Below are positions 16,452 through 24,546 of a stretch of DNA of 64,000 nt, in pieces. Below the pieces are notes generated by a model that saw only the letters and a list, made by a program, of their open reading frames with translations, made no database searches and was not told the origin of the DNA. Location: positions 22,339 through 86,338 of the forward strand of contig CAIKCI010000018.1 of the NCBI GenBank assembly GCA_903825895.1, written 5' to 3'. Both the position numbers and the translations under genes were made by a program. Numbering within the stretch: position 1 is the first letter of the stretch; every line of letters begins with the position of its first letter. This DNA comes from an uncultured Actinomycetes bacterium. Lineage in GTDB: Bacteria; Actinomycetota; Acidimicrobiia; Acidimicrobiales; RAAP-2.

Positions 16452-17329
16452 GCACGACCATTCGTCTGGCCACTCGCTCTTCGCCACTGGCCGTCGTGCA
16501 GGCCAAAAGAGTGCAAGAACTTCTTCTTGAAGATTCCCCTGATCTCGCTATTGAACTCGTGCTTGTCGAGAGCCATGGAGACCGTAATCAGACCCAGCCG
16601 CTGCGCGAGATTGGCGGACAAGGGGTCTTCACGAAAGAGATTCAACGGGCGGTACTCGAGGGTAAAGCCGATATCGCCGTGCACTCGGCCAAGGACCTGC
16701 CCAGTGAGACCCCAGAGGGCCTGGCGCTACTCTGCGTCCCTGAACGTCGTGATCCTGCTGACGTGCTGGTTGGGAAATCACTTGAAGGCCTTGGACCTGG
16801 TGCCACGGTCGCCACCGGCTCACCGCGTCGTCAAGAGCTCCTTCGATCGATGCGGCCTGACCTTAATCTCGTAGAACTGCGCGGCAATATGGCAACTCGC
16901 CTTGCAATGCCTGGGCGAGATGGTGTCGACGCCATCGTCACCGCCGCGGCGGCGCTCGAGCGCTTAGGGCAAGAAGCATTGATCACCGAACGCCTCGACC
17001 CGCTGATGTTTGTGCCTCAAGTGGGGCAAGGAGCCTTGGCATTGGAGGGTCGCGCGGGGGACCCGGTGGCCGAGGTCCTTCAAGCCATTGATCTTGTTGA
17101 CGATCATCGCTGCCTCGACGCTGAGCGTTCATTTCTGGCCACTCTGGGAGCGGGGTGCTCTGTGCCAGTTGGTGCATGGTGTGTCGTAGACGGAGAAGAA
17201 CTTGAAATCCGCTCGGTGATGTTTCTCGAGGAGACCCATTCAATAGAGCGCAGAGTCCATCGAGGAACTGACCCGGCTGTGCTTGGTCGAACAGCTGCGC
17301 ATTCATATCCAGGATTCGAGGAATCATGA
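16448..17329 (+). CDS. hemC: Porphobilinogen deaminase (hydroxymethylbilane synthase)
   Basis: A 293-residue protein with all family blocks: ATRSSPLAVVQAKRV at the N-terminus, VHSAKDLPSE with the catalytic Asp-containing loop, ATGSPRRQELL and LRGNMATRL. The dipyrromethane-cofactor cysteine is Cys237 in LGAGCSVPVGAW. It joins four porphobilinogens to hydroxymethylbilane. GTG start overlapping the hemA stop; overlaps hemD by 4 bases. Confidence 0.96.
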   Translation: MSTTIRLATRSSPLAVVQAKRVQELLLEDSPDLAIELVLVESHGDRNQTQPLREIGGQGVFTKEIQRAVLEGKADIAVHSAKDLPSETPEGLALLCVPERRDPADVLVGKSLEGLGPGATVATGSPRRQELLRSMRPDLNLVELRGNMATRLAMPGRDGVDAIVTAAAALERLGQEALITERLDPLMFVPQVGQGALALEGRAGDPVAEVLQAIDLVDDHRCLDAERSFLATLGAGCSVPVGAWCVVDGEELEIRSVMFLEETHSIERRVHRGTDPAVLGRTAAHSYPGFEES

Positions 17330-18096
17330 GCGCACTTGATCTCACTGATGTCACCATTGCCATTACCCGACCTGACGATCGATCACAGACCCTGGCAAAT
17401 CGCCTCGAGAAATACAACGCAACAGTTTCCATCGTTCCCTTGATTGGGACGCATCCTCCTGATGACGAAGGAGAGTCGTTTCTTGCTGGTTGGAATCGCT
17501 TGGCTGACTTCACCTGGGTAGCAGTGACGTCGGCGTCAAGCGTCGAAATCATTTCGTCACTTGGTGTGGGGATCGATATTCCACCGTCAGTAAGTTTCGC
17601 CGCCGTCGGTATGTCAACGGCCAGGGCGTTGGCTGCCATCGGCATCGAGGCAGATCTGATTGGTTCGGGGAGCGGCGGAGCATCACTCGCGGAGGCGCTC
17701 ATCGATGAGTGGGAGCCTTCTGCAATTCTCGTGCTCAAGGCACAAGATGGCCGCCGTGAGTTAGAAGAGCGACTTCAGCAACATGGGTGGAAGATCTCCC
17801 TTGCCACCACCTACGTCACACGCGCCTTCGCCTTGTCGCAGCAAGCCTGTGAGGCCCTCTCTCAACAAGAGGTCATCGTGGTGGCGTCGCCCAGCGCGGT
17901 CGTCGCCTACAGCGAAGCCCTTGAAGGGCGCTGCACGCCCAGGAAAAACCAGTCGATCGTGGCGATTGGGGCGACAACCGCAGATGCGGCAAAAGAGCAG
18001 GGATTTCCCCGAGTGGTGGTAGCGCCAACGCCCGACGACGCTGGGCTCCTCCGCGCCATTGAAGAAGCGGTTTTTGGCAAGTGGCCGGTTGCCTAG
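17326..18096 (+). CDS. hemD: Uroporphyrinogen-III synthase
   Basis: A 256-residue protein. This family is poorly conserved, but the HemD pattern is visible: an N-terminal TIAITRPDDRSQTLANRLEK, VAVTSASSVEIISSL in the first lobe and ATTYVTRAFAL and VVVASPSAVVAYSEAL in the second lobe, with the late IVAIGATTADAAKEQGF block. Placement between hemC and hemB makes the call firm. It cyclises hydroxymethylbilane with D-ring inversion. Its stop codon overlaps the candidate hemB -10 box. Confidence 0.9.
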   Translation: MSALDLTDVTIAITRPDDRSQTLANRLEKYNATVSIVPLIGTHPPDDEGESFLAGWNRLADFTWVAVTSASSVEIISSLGVGIDIPPSVSFAAVGMSTARALAAIGIEADLIGSGSGGASLAEALIDEWEPSAILVLKAQDGRRELEERLQQHGWKISLATTYVTRAFALSQQACEALSQQEVIVVASPSAVVAYSEALEGRCTPRKNQSIVAIGATTADAAKEQGFPRVVVAPTPDDAGLLRAIEEAVFGKWPVA

Positions 18097-18099
18097 GCT
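18094..18099 (+). promoter_or_regulatory. Candidate internal -10 box before hemB
   Basis: TAGGCT begins with the TAG stop of hemD and is followed by 7 bases and the hemB GTG. It may give hemB-hemL their own leaderless promoter inside the hem operon. Confidence 0.35.
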
Positions 18100-18106
18100 A
18101 CATAAT

Positions 18107-19090
18107 GTGGATCACTTGGAACGACGGCCTCGGCGCCTGCGCAGAACCCCCGCCATTCGGCGGCTTGTTGGCGAGACGCGTCTGTCGACCGCTGACCTTG
18201 TTGCACCACTTTTCGTAGCGGAAGGCCATTCGGCGCCGAAGGAAATTTCCTCGATGCCTGGCCAGTTCCAGCACACTCTCGATTCTCTTATCGACGAGAT
18301 TTCCTCACTTCTTGTTTTCGGGGTGAGCTCGGTGATGCTCTTTGGGCTCCCGGAGCACAAAGATTCGATTGGCTCAGGAGCGTCCGACGACGATGGGATC
18401 CTTCAGCAAGCATCTCGCAGGGTCAAGCACGAGTTTGGTGATGACATCGTGTTGTTCACCGATCTCTGTCTCGACGAGTTCACCGACCACGGACATTGTG
18501 GCGTGCTTGATGCGCATGGCAAGGTCGATAATGACGCCACACTGCTGCGCTACCAAGCCGCGGCGCTGGCCCAAGCGAGAGCGGGGGTTGACTTTGTCGG
18601 CCCAAGCGGAATGATGGATGGCCAAGTTGCAGCGATTCGCCAAGCTCTCGATGGTGGCGGATTTATTGACACCGGCATCTTGGCTTACTCGGCAAAATAC
18701 GTATCGGGGCTCTATGGACCGTTTCGAGATGCGGTCAATGTTGAGATTGCAGGAGGTGGCGATCGCCGCGCGTACCAGCAGGATTTTACGAATCGCCGAG
18801 AAGCCATGGTCGAAGTGCAACTTGATATTGACCAAGGGGCGGATATCGTGATGGTGAAGCCTGCGGTGACCTACCTCGACGTGATTTCAGACATTGCCCA
18901 AGCCGTTGATATTCCGGTAGCGGCGTATCACGTCAGTGGTGAGTACGCCATGGTGAAAGCAGCGAGTGAACGCGGGTGGATCGATGGCACGGCGGTGGCC
19001 ATCGAACAGATCACGGCGGTCAAGCGAGCCGGAGCGGACATCATCTTGACCTACTTCGCATCTGAGCTCGCTGCAGTCGTCGATGAGTAA
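18107..19090 (+). CDS. hemB: Delta-aminolevulinic acid dehydratase (porphobilinogen synthase)
   Basis: A 327-residue ALAD. Schiff-base lysines fall in ILAYSAKYVSGLYGPF and IVMVKPAVTYLDV. The metal-binding loop reads DLCLDEFTDHGHCGVLD: first and third ligand positions are Cys as in the zinc type, but the second is Asp as in the magnesium type, a hybrid set. It condenses two 5-aminolevulinates to porphobilinogen. GTG at 18107 is chosen because it gives the usual length, avoids overlap with hemD and sits 7 bases after TAGGCT; a longer frame from 18059 would overlap hemD. It overlaps hemL by 8 bases. Confidence 0.94.
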   Translation: MDHLERRPRRLRRTPAIRRLVGETRLSTADLVAPLFVAEGHSAPKEISSMPGQFQHTLDSLIDEISSLLVFGVSSVMLFGLPEHKDSIGSGASDDDGILQQASRRVKHEFGDDIVLFTDLCLDEFTDHGHCGVLDAHGKVDNDATLLRYQAAALAQARAGVDFVGPSGMMDGQVAAIRQALDGGGFIDTGILAYSAKYVSGLYGPFRDAVNVEIAGGGDRRAYQQDFTNRREAMVEVQLDIDQGADIVMVKPAVTYLDVISDIAQAVDIPVAAYHVSGEYAMVKAASERGWIDGTAVAIEQITAVKRAGADIILTYFASELAAVVDE

Positions 19091-20387
19091 AGAATTGATG
19101 AGTAATGCTGCGTGGTTTGCACGAGCCCAAGAGGTAATTCCTGGTGGCGTGAACTCACCTGTTCGTTCGTTTCGATCCGTTGGCGGGACGCCCTATACCG
19201 TGCTGCGTGGGTCAGGGGCATACGTTGAAGATGTTGAAGGAACGACCTATCTTGATTTTGTTCAGTCTTATGGAGCGAGTCTCTTAGGTCACGCCAGCGA
19301 CATCGTCATCGAGGCCGTTGATCGCACCGTACGCAACGGGTCAACCTTTGGGGCACCGACGCCCGGAGAAGTCCTTCTCGCCGAAGCCATCGTTGAACGA
19401 GTTCCCGGTCTTGAGCAGATTCGATTTGTTTCATCGGGCACCGAAGCGGTCATGAGTGCCGTGCGGCTGGCGCGCGGGGCGACGGGTCGATCAACCATCG
19501 TGAAGTTTGATGGTTGTTATCATGGCCACGCCGATGCGCTGTTGGTCGCCGGCGGTAGTGGTGTCGCACAACTCGGGCTGAAGGGATCAGCCGGTGTCCC
19601 CGACGGTGCTGTTGCGGACACCATGGTTGTTCCCTACAACGTTGTGCCGACATTGTCAGATGACGTGGCATGTGTGTTGGTCGAACCGATCGCCGCAAAT
19701 ATGAATCTGGTCAAGCCAAGAGAGGGGTTCCTTGAAGGGCTACGTGCTGAGTGTGACCGAGTTGGAGCATTATTAATTTTTGATGAAGTCATCACAGGGT
19801 TCCGTATTGGACCTGGAGGGTGTGCCGCAGCCACGGGAGTCACCCCGGACTTGTGGTGTTTTGGAAAAGTCATCGGCGGGGGTCTTCCGGTTGGTGGATT
19901 TGGTGGCTCACGAGAAATCTTTTCTCACTTGGCTCCGCTCGGAGAGGTGTACCAGGGCGGCACGCTCTCGGGGAACCCATTGGCGATGGCGGCCGGACTT
20001 GCCGTACTGAACTCCGTGGACGCTCAGGACTACGCCACCCACACGAACCGAGTGGGGACCTTCGGCCGAGCGCTCTGTCAAGCCATTCGAGATGGTGGGT
20101 TATGGGCCTGTGTTCCACAGGCCGGGACTCTTCTCGGGCTCTATGTTGCACCGGGAGGATCAAGCTTTTCCGCACCCTCTAACTACGCAGAGTCAAAAGC
20201 GATTGCGGCCGCTGATGCGTATCCGGCATTTTTCCATGCCATGTTGCGTCGCGGTATTGCGCTAGCTCCTGGAGCGTATGAAGTGATGTTTGTTTCATTC
20301 GCTCATAGTGACGACGATCTCGCACGCGCTGTTGAGGCAGCCCGCGATTCGGCGCGAGAAGTGAGCGAGACGAGAAGTGCATCATGA
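19083..20387 (+). CDS. hemL: Glutamate-1-semialdehyde 2,1-aminomutase
   Basis: A 434-residue class-III PLP aminotransferase. Starting region AQEVIPGGVNSPVRSFRSVGGTP, cofactor-proximal LIFDEVITGFRIGPGG, and the PLP lysine in WCFGKVIGGGLPVGGFGG are all typical of HemL. It transfers the amino group within glutamate-1-semialdehyde to give 5-aminolevulinate, the substrate of HemB. Note it comes last in the hem cluster although it acts second. An in-frame ATG five codons in (MSKELMSN) is an alternative start. Confidence 0.96.
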   Translation: MSKELMSNAAWFARAQEVIPGGVNSPVRSFRSVGGTPYTVLRGSGAYVEDVEGTTYLDFVQSYGASLLGHASDIVIEAVDRTVRNGSTFGAPTPGEVLLAEAIVERVPGLEQIRFVSSGTEAVMSAVRLARGATGRSTIVKFDGCYHGHADALLVAGGSGVAQLGLKGSAGVPDGAVADTMVVPYNVVPTLSDDVACVLVEPIAANMNLVKPREGFLEGLRAECDRVGALLIFDEVITGFRIGPGGCAAATGVTPDLWCFGKVIGGGLPVGGFGGSREIFSHLAPLGEVYQGGTLSGNPLAMAAGLAVLNSVDAQDYATHTNRVGTFGRALCQAIRDGGLWACVPQAGTLLGLYVAPGGSSFSAPSNYAESKAIAAADAYPAFFHAMLRRGIALAPGAYEVMFVSFAHSDDDLARAVEAARDSAREVSETRSAS

Positions 20388-21577
20388 GTGAGTTGACGCC
20401 CACCGTTCGATTCTTTGGAACGGGTGCTCGGTTGGCTCAGCCGATTGGATCGCTTCCAGCCAAAACAGACCTTGCCTTTTCGCTTGACGCGCAGGGTATT
20501 ACCTTGAGTGGGGGCGACCCTCTTCTTGCGTGGCAGCTTCCGTATCGAGCACTCATCGGAGCGAGGGCTGTACTGGTTGGTTTCTACGTCGAGCTGTCGG
20601 GTTGGGTCTCGGGAAGGCCTTTTTTATTGACGATTCCTACCGAGAACCTTGGCGGCGGAACCCCCCAAGAACTCATTGCGCTCTTGTCGCCAGTTAGCCC
20701 ATCCCCAACCACCACCATGATGTCGGGTCACTCTGATGGCTTGCTCACGGCTCGTTTAACAATGAAGCGAAAATCAAAGGCGCTTATTGCAAGTGCGGTA
20801 CTGACCGTTGCTGTCGTGGTGGCGCTTGTGCTCGCACTTATCCTTCAGTCATCTCCTGGAAACGGACCATCGACAACGTCCCAAGCACATGCGCTGGCGG
20901 CTTCGATGAATCTCACGATCAATGACTTTCCTTCGACGTGGCAAGCGGATAATCCTGCAACGGCTCCGCTGAGCGGCTTGTTAGGGACGGGAACTGCATC
21001 AAAGGAAACACCAAAACAGAAAAAGATCTATGACGAAGTTGTGCATGCCTATCAAACATGCGTGGGACTCTCGAATGCGAAGGACCGCATGTTCGGCACA
21101 GCGGGAGTGGCGCCAATAGCGCAAGTACCAAGTAACCCTTATGGAAGCGTGGAGAACGGGAATCTCGCTGAGGCTGGTTCGGTCACGCAGTACTACGCCT
21201 CAACACAAGATGTTCAAAGCGATCTCGCACAGATGAAGCGGCCTCAGTTCGCACGTTGTTTCTCTGAAGTGATGGCTCGATTCACCATTGCGTTTGTGAG
21301 CCCATCGTCGATTACAACGCCATGGCCGACAGTCGTCACAAAGTCTTCGACGCAGCTTGGCGTCTTTGTCACCGGTGCCGCAACGATCATTAACTATCCG
21401 ACGACGACAGGGACGACGCCTATCGAAATTGGCGTGACATCCTTGATCTACGGCCACTACGAACAGGTGCTCTATACCTTCGCTTCGCCAGGTATTTTCC
21501 CTGTGGTTGAACGCCAACAGCTCCTTCAAATTCAGGTGGCGCGGTTAGCTGGCGTGAACGGAGCGTCCAACGCCTAG
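20384..21577 (+). CDS. Single-pass membrane protein of unknown function in hem operon
   Basis: A 397-residue protein: a cytoplasmic N-terminal beta-rich region of about 125 residues (AFSLDAQGITLSGGDPLLAW, reminiscent of PH-like domains but not a secure match), one transmembrane helix at about residues 133-154 after a KRKSK basic stop, and an extracytoplasmic C-terminal domain of about 230 residues with two cysteines (YQTCVGL, FARCFSE) that could form a disulfide. It overlaps hemL by 4 bases (ATGA), so it is translationally coupled to heme genes, but nothing in it indicates heme chemistry. Its stop shares the palindrome CTAG with the stop of the convergent menJ-like gene. Function unknown. Confidence 0.7.
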   Translation: MSELTPTVRFFGTGARLAQPIGSLPAKTDLAFSLDAQGITLSGGDPLLAWQLPYRALIGARAVLVGFYVELSGWVSGRPFLLTIPTENLGGGTPQELIALLSPVSPSPTTTMMSGHSDGLLTARLTMKRKSKALIASAVLTVAVVVALVLALILQSSPGNGPSTTSQAHALAASMNLTINDFPSTWQADNPATAPLSGLLGTGTASKETPKQKKIYDEVVHAYQTCVGLSNAKDRMFGTAGVAPIAQVPSNPYGSVENGNLAEAGSVTQYYASTQDVQSDLAQMKRPQFARCFSEVMARFTIAFVSPSSITTPWPTVVTKSSTQLGVFVTGAATIINYPTTTGTTPIEIGVTSLIYGHYEQVLYTFASPGIFPVVERQQLLQIQVARLAGVNGASNA

Positions 21578-22935
21578 CGAGTGCTGGCGGCGACTTTGGT
21601 CAAGGACTTGTCCGTGTCGAACAGTGCAGTGATGACTTGGTCGGGGAGTATGTCGACCAACTTCACCAAACTTCGGTACCCCACTTCAGCAAGACCCCGG
21701 TGATCAGGGCGCAAGAGGTTGGCCATCATCGTCAAGACTTGGGTCATAAGCGCCTCAGAGCGCATACCTGCGCCAACGCACAGCGCCATTACTTTCGGGT
21801 CACTGATGAGGCGAACAAATGCTCGTGCGACTTCGTAGTAGTCGCCGTAGGCCTCATCAACTGCATCGTCGTAGGCCCCGAGGAGGGAAAGATCTGATGC
21901 TTTCAACGCCGTGGCAATACTCGATGCCCCCAAGCGACCGGTTTCGTAGCCATAAGCAATCCCCTCACCATTGAAGGGGTTGATCGATCCTGATGCATCG
22001 CCAATGACAACCACGTTGCTTCCCGTCCGCGGTCCAACGGACATCCCCATGGGCAGACGTCCACCAGTCGGCGGGCCACATGAGGTCTCTGGGGAGAGGC
22101 CCCAGTAGTCAGGTGCGAAGTTGACGAAGGTCTCCATGAGTTTTGAGGTGTTCACGCCCTTCCATCGTCGGTCGGTTGACAAGAGACCGACACCAACGTT
22201 GATGCGACCATCTCCAAGCGGGAAAATCCATCCGTAGCCCGGGACAACAGTTCCCGAGGTGTCGCGAATGTCCAGGTGTGACTCGATAAACGGGTCATCG
22301 TGGCGATCGGAGGTGTAGTACCCCCGCAACGCCATTCCCATGGGCCACTCCTTGCGTCGCTCGGTACCAAACATTCGCCCTATGCGCGAGTTCGCTCCGT
22401 CGGCCAGAACAACGACGTGCCCTTTGATTTCCTTTGTCGTCCCCGTGGCCTTCTCTTTGGCCACAACACCCTGGCAGCCGCCGAGGTCGCCCTCGTGCGT
22501 TGAAGGGGTCTGGGCAATCAGATCAATTACTTCATGTCCCGTGAGTACCGTCGCACCGTGGGCTTGAGCCTGCGTGGCCACAAGGTCATCGAGATCGAAG
22601 CGGGTGATGCAATAACCATGAGAAGGAAAGTTGGGGTGTTCGGGCCAGCGCATTTCGAGCATCTGGCCAAAGCCGTAAGACCGTAAGCCATCGTAACGAT
22701 GGCCCTTGCTCGCCACGATCTCCTCAAGGCCCATATCTGCCAGCTGGCGCACCGATCGAGGAGTCAGGCCATCGCCACAGGTCTTTTCCCTGGGGAAGGT
22801 CTTTCGCTCCAAGAGGGCGACGTCCCAGCCGGCTTTGGCCAGCCAATAGGCGCAGGCTGAGCCGCTTGGTCCACCGCCGACGATCACGACATCAAAGACA
22901 CGGTCAAGGTTTTTCGGGTTCATTTCGTTTTCCAC
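21574..22935 (-). CDS. Geranylgeranyl-reductase-family flavoprotein, MenJ-like
   Basis: A 453-residue FAD-dependent reductase: dinucleotide site VVIVGGGPSGSACAYWLAKAGWDVALLERK at the N-terminus, then the GGR-family block FPREKTCGDGLTPRSVRQL and the FAD motif VVVIGDASGSINPFNGEGIAYGYETGR. Relatives reduce isoprenoid double bonds; in mycobacteria MenJ saturates one unit of the menaquinone tail. The position divergent from nuoA, whose complex reduces menaquinone, favours that role, but archaeal-type lipid or chlorophyll-type substrates remain possible. GTG at 22935 is preferred because TACGAT lies 7 bases upstream; an ATG at 22923 with GGAAAA before it is the alternative. Confidence 0.82.
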   Translation of the reverse strand: MENEMNPKNLDRVFDVVIVGGGPSGSACAYWLAKAGWDVALLERKTFPREKTCGDGLTPRSVRQLADMGLEEIVASKGHRYDGLRSYGFGQMLEMRWPEHPNFPSHGYCITRFDLDDLVATQAQAHGATVLTGHEVIDLIAQTPSTHEGDLGGCQGVVAKEKATGTTKEIKGHVVVLADGANSRIGRMFGTERRKEWPMGMALRGYYTSDRHDDPFIESHLDIRDTSGTVVPGYGWIFPLGDGRINVGVGLLSTDRRWKGVNTSKLMETFVNFAPDYWGLSPETSCGPPTGGRLPMGMSVGPRTGSNVVVIGDASGSINPFNGEGIAYGYETGRLGASSIATALKASDLSLLGAYDDAVDEAYGDYYEVARAFVRLISDPKVMALCVGAGMRSEALMTQVLTMMANLLRPDHRGLAEVGYRSLVKLVDILPDQVITALFDTDKSLTKVAASTR

Positions 22936-22942
22936 GCTTTTT

Positions 22943-22948
22943 ATCGTA
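22943..22948 (-). promoter_or_regulatory. Candidate -10 box of the menJ-like gene
   Basis: TACGAT on the minus strand, 7 bases before the GTG at 22935. Together with the nuoA box it forms a divergent pair inside the 88-base gap. Confidence 0.5.
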
Positions 22949-23010
22949 TGGGCAGGATCGGGGTGGCTGAGACGCGCAGTGAAAATGTGCCTTTGGGGAG
23001 TTGTCCGCGA

Positions 23011-23016
23011 TAGGGT
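23011..23016 (+). promoter_or_regulatory. Candidate -10 box of the nuo operon
   Basis: TAGGGT, then 7 bases (aaccgtt), then the nuoA GTG at 23024. It predicts a leaderless nuo message of about 15.5 kb or more. Confidence 0.5.
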
Positions 23017-23023
23017 AACCGTT

Positions 23024-23473
23024 GTGGATCAGTACCTTCCGGTTCTCGGACTCCTTTTGTTAGGAATAGTGTTCGGCGCGGGATCACTCATCGCGTCCAA
23101 ACTCTTGGCGCCCCATCAGCAGGCGACGGCGGCCAAGGTCGCCCCGTACGAATGTGGCATTGTCCCTGAGAACGACCCACCGGCTCGGTTCCCGGTTCGT
23201 TTCTACCTCGTGGCGATGATCTTCATTATCTTTGATATTGAAATCGTCTTCCTCTTTCCCTTTGCCGTCGTCTTTCGCCAGTTAGGCAACTTTGGCATCG
23301 TCGAAATCTTGGTCTTTTCTGGAGTGGTCTTTCTCTCCTTGGCCTATCTTCGCTCCGTGGGTGGCTTGACGTGGGGGCCGATCAAGCAACTCGTAAAGGG
23401 AATGCCGGCAAGAACGTCAGAGTCGACCATCGCGCGTATTTCTGCAGATTCATCCCCCGAACGCGCCGCATAG
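23024..23473 (+). CDS. nuoA: NADH-quinone oxidoreductase subunit A
   Basis: A 149-residue membrane protein with three transmembrane segments (LPVLGLLLLGIVFGAGSLIAS; VAMIFIIFDIEIVFLFPFAVV; ILVFSGVVFLSLAYLRS) and the NuoA/ND3 signature loop YECGIVPENDPPARFPVRFYL, including the conserved Cys, plus the FDIE motif. It is part of the membrane arm near the quinone site of complex I. The GTG at 23024 is chosen over an in-frame codon at 22979 because it fits the family N-terminus and the TAGGGT box. First of the nuo genes. Confidence 0.93.
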   Translation: MDQYLPVLGLLLLGIVFGAGSLIASKLLAPHQQATAAKVAPYECGIVPENDPPARFPVRFYLVAMIFIIFDIEIVFLFPFAVVFRQLGNFGIVEILVFSGVVFLSLAYLRSVGGLTWGPIKQLVKGMPARTSESTIARISADSSPERAA

Positions 23474-23488
23474 GAGATCGCAACCCTC

Positions 23489-24055
23489 ATGGCGCTTGAA
23501 GATCTTCCACATAATTTTCTCACGGGGTCAATCGAAGAACTCGTAAAATGGGCCCGAAAGTCCAGCGTGTGGCCTGCCACCTTTGGTTTGGCTTGCTGCG
23601 CTATTGAAATGATGTCCGCTGGCGCGGCAGATTACGACCTCGCTCGCTTTGGCATGGAAGTCTTTCGAAACTCTCCTCGCCAGGCGGACTTGATGATTGT
23701 TGCCGGCAGAGTCAGCCAAAAAATGGCCCCGGTATTGCGTCAGGTCTATGACCAGATGATGGAGCCGAAATGGGTGATCTCCATGGGCGTCTGTGCCTCG
23801 TCGGGTGGCATGTTCAACAACTACGCGATTGTCCAAGGCGTCGATCAAATCATTCCCGTTGACGTCTATGCACCTGGATGCCCTCCCAGCCCAGAGACAT
23901 TGATTCACGCAATCTTGACCCTTCACCAGAAGATTCAAACCGGCGAAATTACAAAACGACGTCATGAAGGAACACCCATTGAGTTAGAAGAAACACCCTC
24001 AAGCCCATGGGTTCCCGAGATGCCAACGGCAATTCGATTGGGGACTCCTCGGTGA
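23489..24055 (+). CDS. nuoB: NADH-quinone oxidoreductase subunit B
   Basis: A 188-residue protein carrying the N2 cluster ligands: the tandem cysteines in [11 protein letters not shown], the third in [14 protein letters not shown] and the fourth in [12 protein letters not shown]2 is the last iron-sulfur centre before quinone. The C-terminal tail is short and probably flexible. Its stop overlaps the nuoC GTG start by 4 bases. Confidence 0.97.
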   Translation: MALEDLPHNFLTGSIEELVKWARKSSVWPATFGLACCAIEMMSAGAADYDLARFGMEVFRNSPRQADLMIVAGRVSQKMAPVLRQVYDQMMEPKWVISMGVCASSGGMFNNYAIVQGVDQIIPVDVYAPGCPPSPETLIHAILTLHQKIQTGEITKRRHEGTPIELEETPSSPWVPEMPTAIRLGTPR

Positions 24056-24546
24056 GTGACCTCGCACTCGGCGAACTCAATGATGTTTCCCACGCAGGTG
24101 GGATAGGCGTTGATCAAGTGCTCTTCCCGACAAGGGAGGCCTATCACGGACTGGTGCTGCGTCTCAAAGAGAGCGGCTTCGAAATGTGCGCAGATCTCTG
24201 CGCCGTGGACTTTCTCACACACCCGGGGCGTGCACTTCCCGACGGGATTCGTCCAGAACGATTCGAAGTTGTTGTTAACCTTCTTTCACTTTCGCAAAAA
24301 CGGCGCGTGCGAGTGCGGGTGCAAGTTCCTGAGAGTGACGCATCGATAGCGTCACTGTTTGACGTTTACCCAGGTTCTGAAGCAATGGAGCGTGAAGCCT
24401 ATGACCTCATTGGTATTCGCTTTTCAAATCACCCTGACCTCACTCGTATTTTGATGCCCGAAGAGTGGGAAGGTCATCCCTTGCGCAAGGACTACGGCAG
24501 CGGACGGGTACCGGTTCAGTTCAAGGAAACCCCGGGACCACGATGA
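24052..24546 (+). CDS. nuoC: NADH-quinone oxidoreductase subunit C
   Basis: A 164-residue subunit with the 30-kDa-subunit signature [36 protein letters not shown] near its C-terminus. The GTG at 24052 overlapping the nuoB TGA is preferred over an ATG at 24007 that would overlap nuoB by 49 bases. It forms part of the peripheral arm connecting to NuoD. It overlaps nuoD by 4 bases. Confidence 0.94.
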   Translation: MSDLALGELNDVSHAGGIGVDQVLFPTREAYHGLVLRLKESGFEMCADLCAVDFLTHPGRALPDGIRPERFEVVVNLLSLSQKRRVRVRVQVPESDASIASLFDVYPGSEAMEREAYDLIGIRFSNHPDLTRILMPEEWEGHPLRKDYGSGRVPVQFKETPGPR

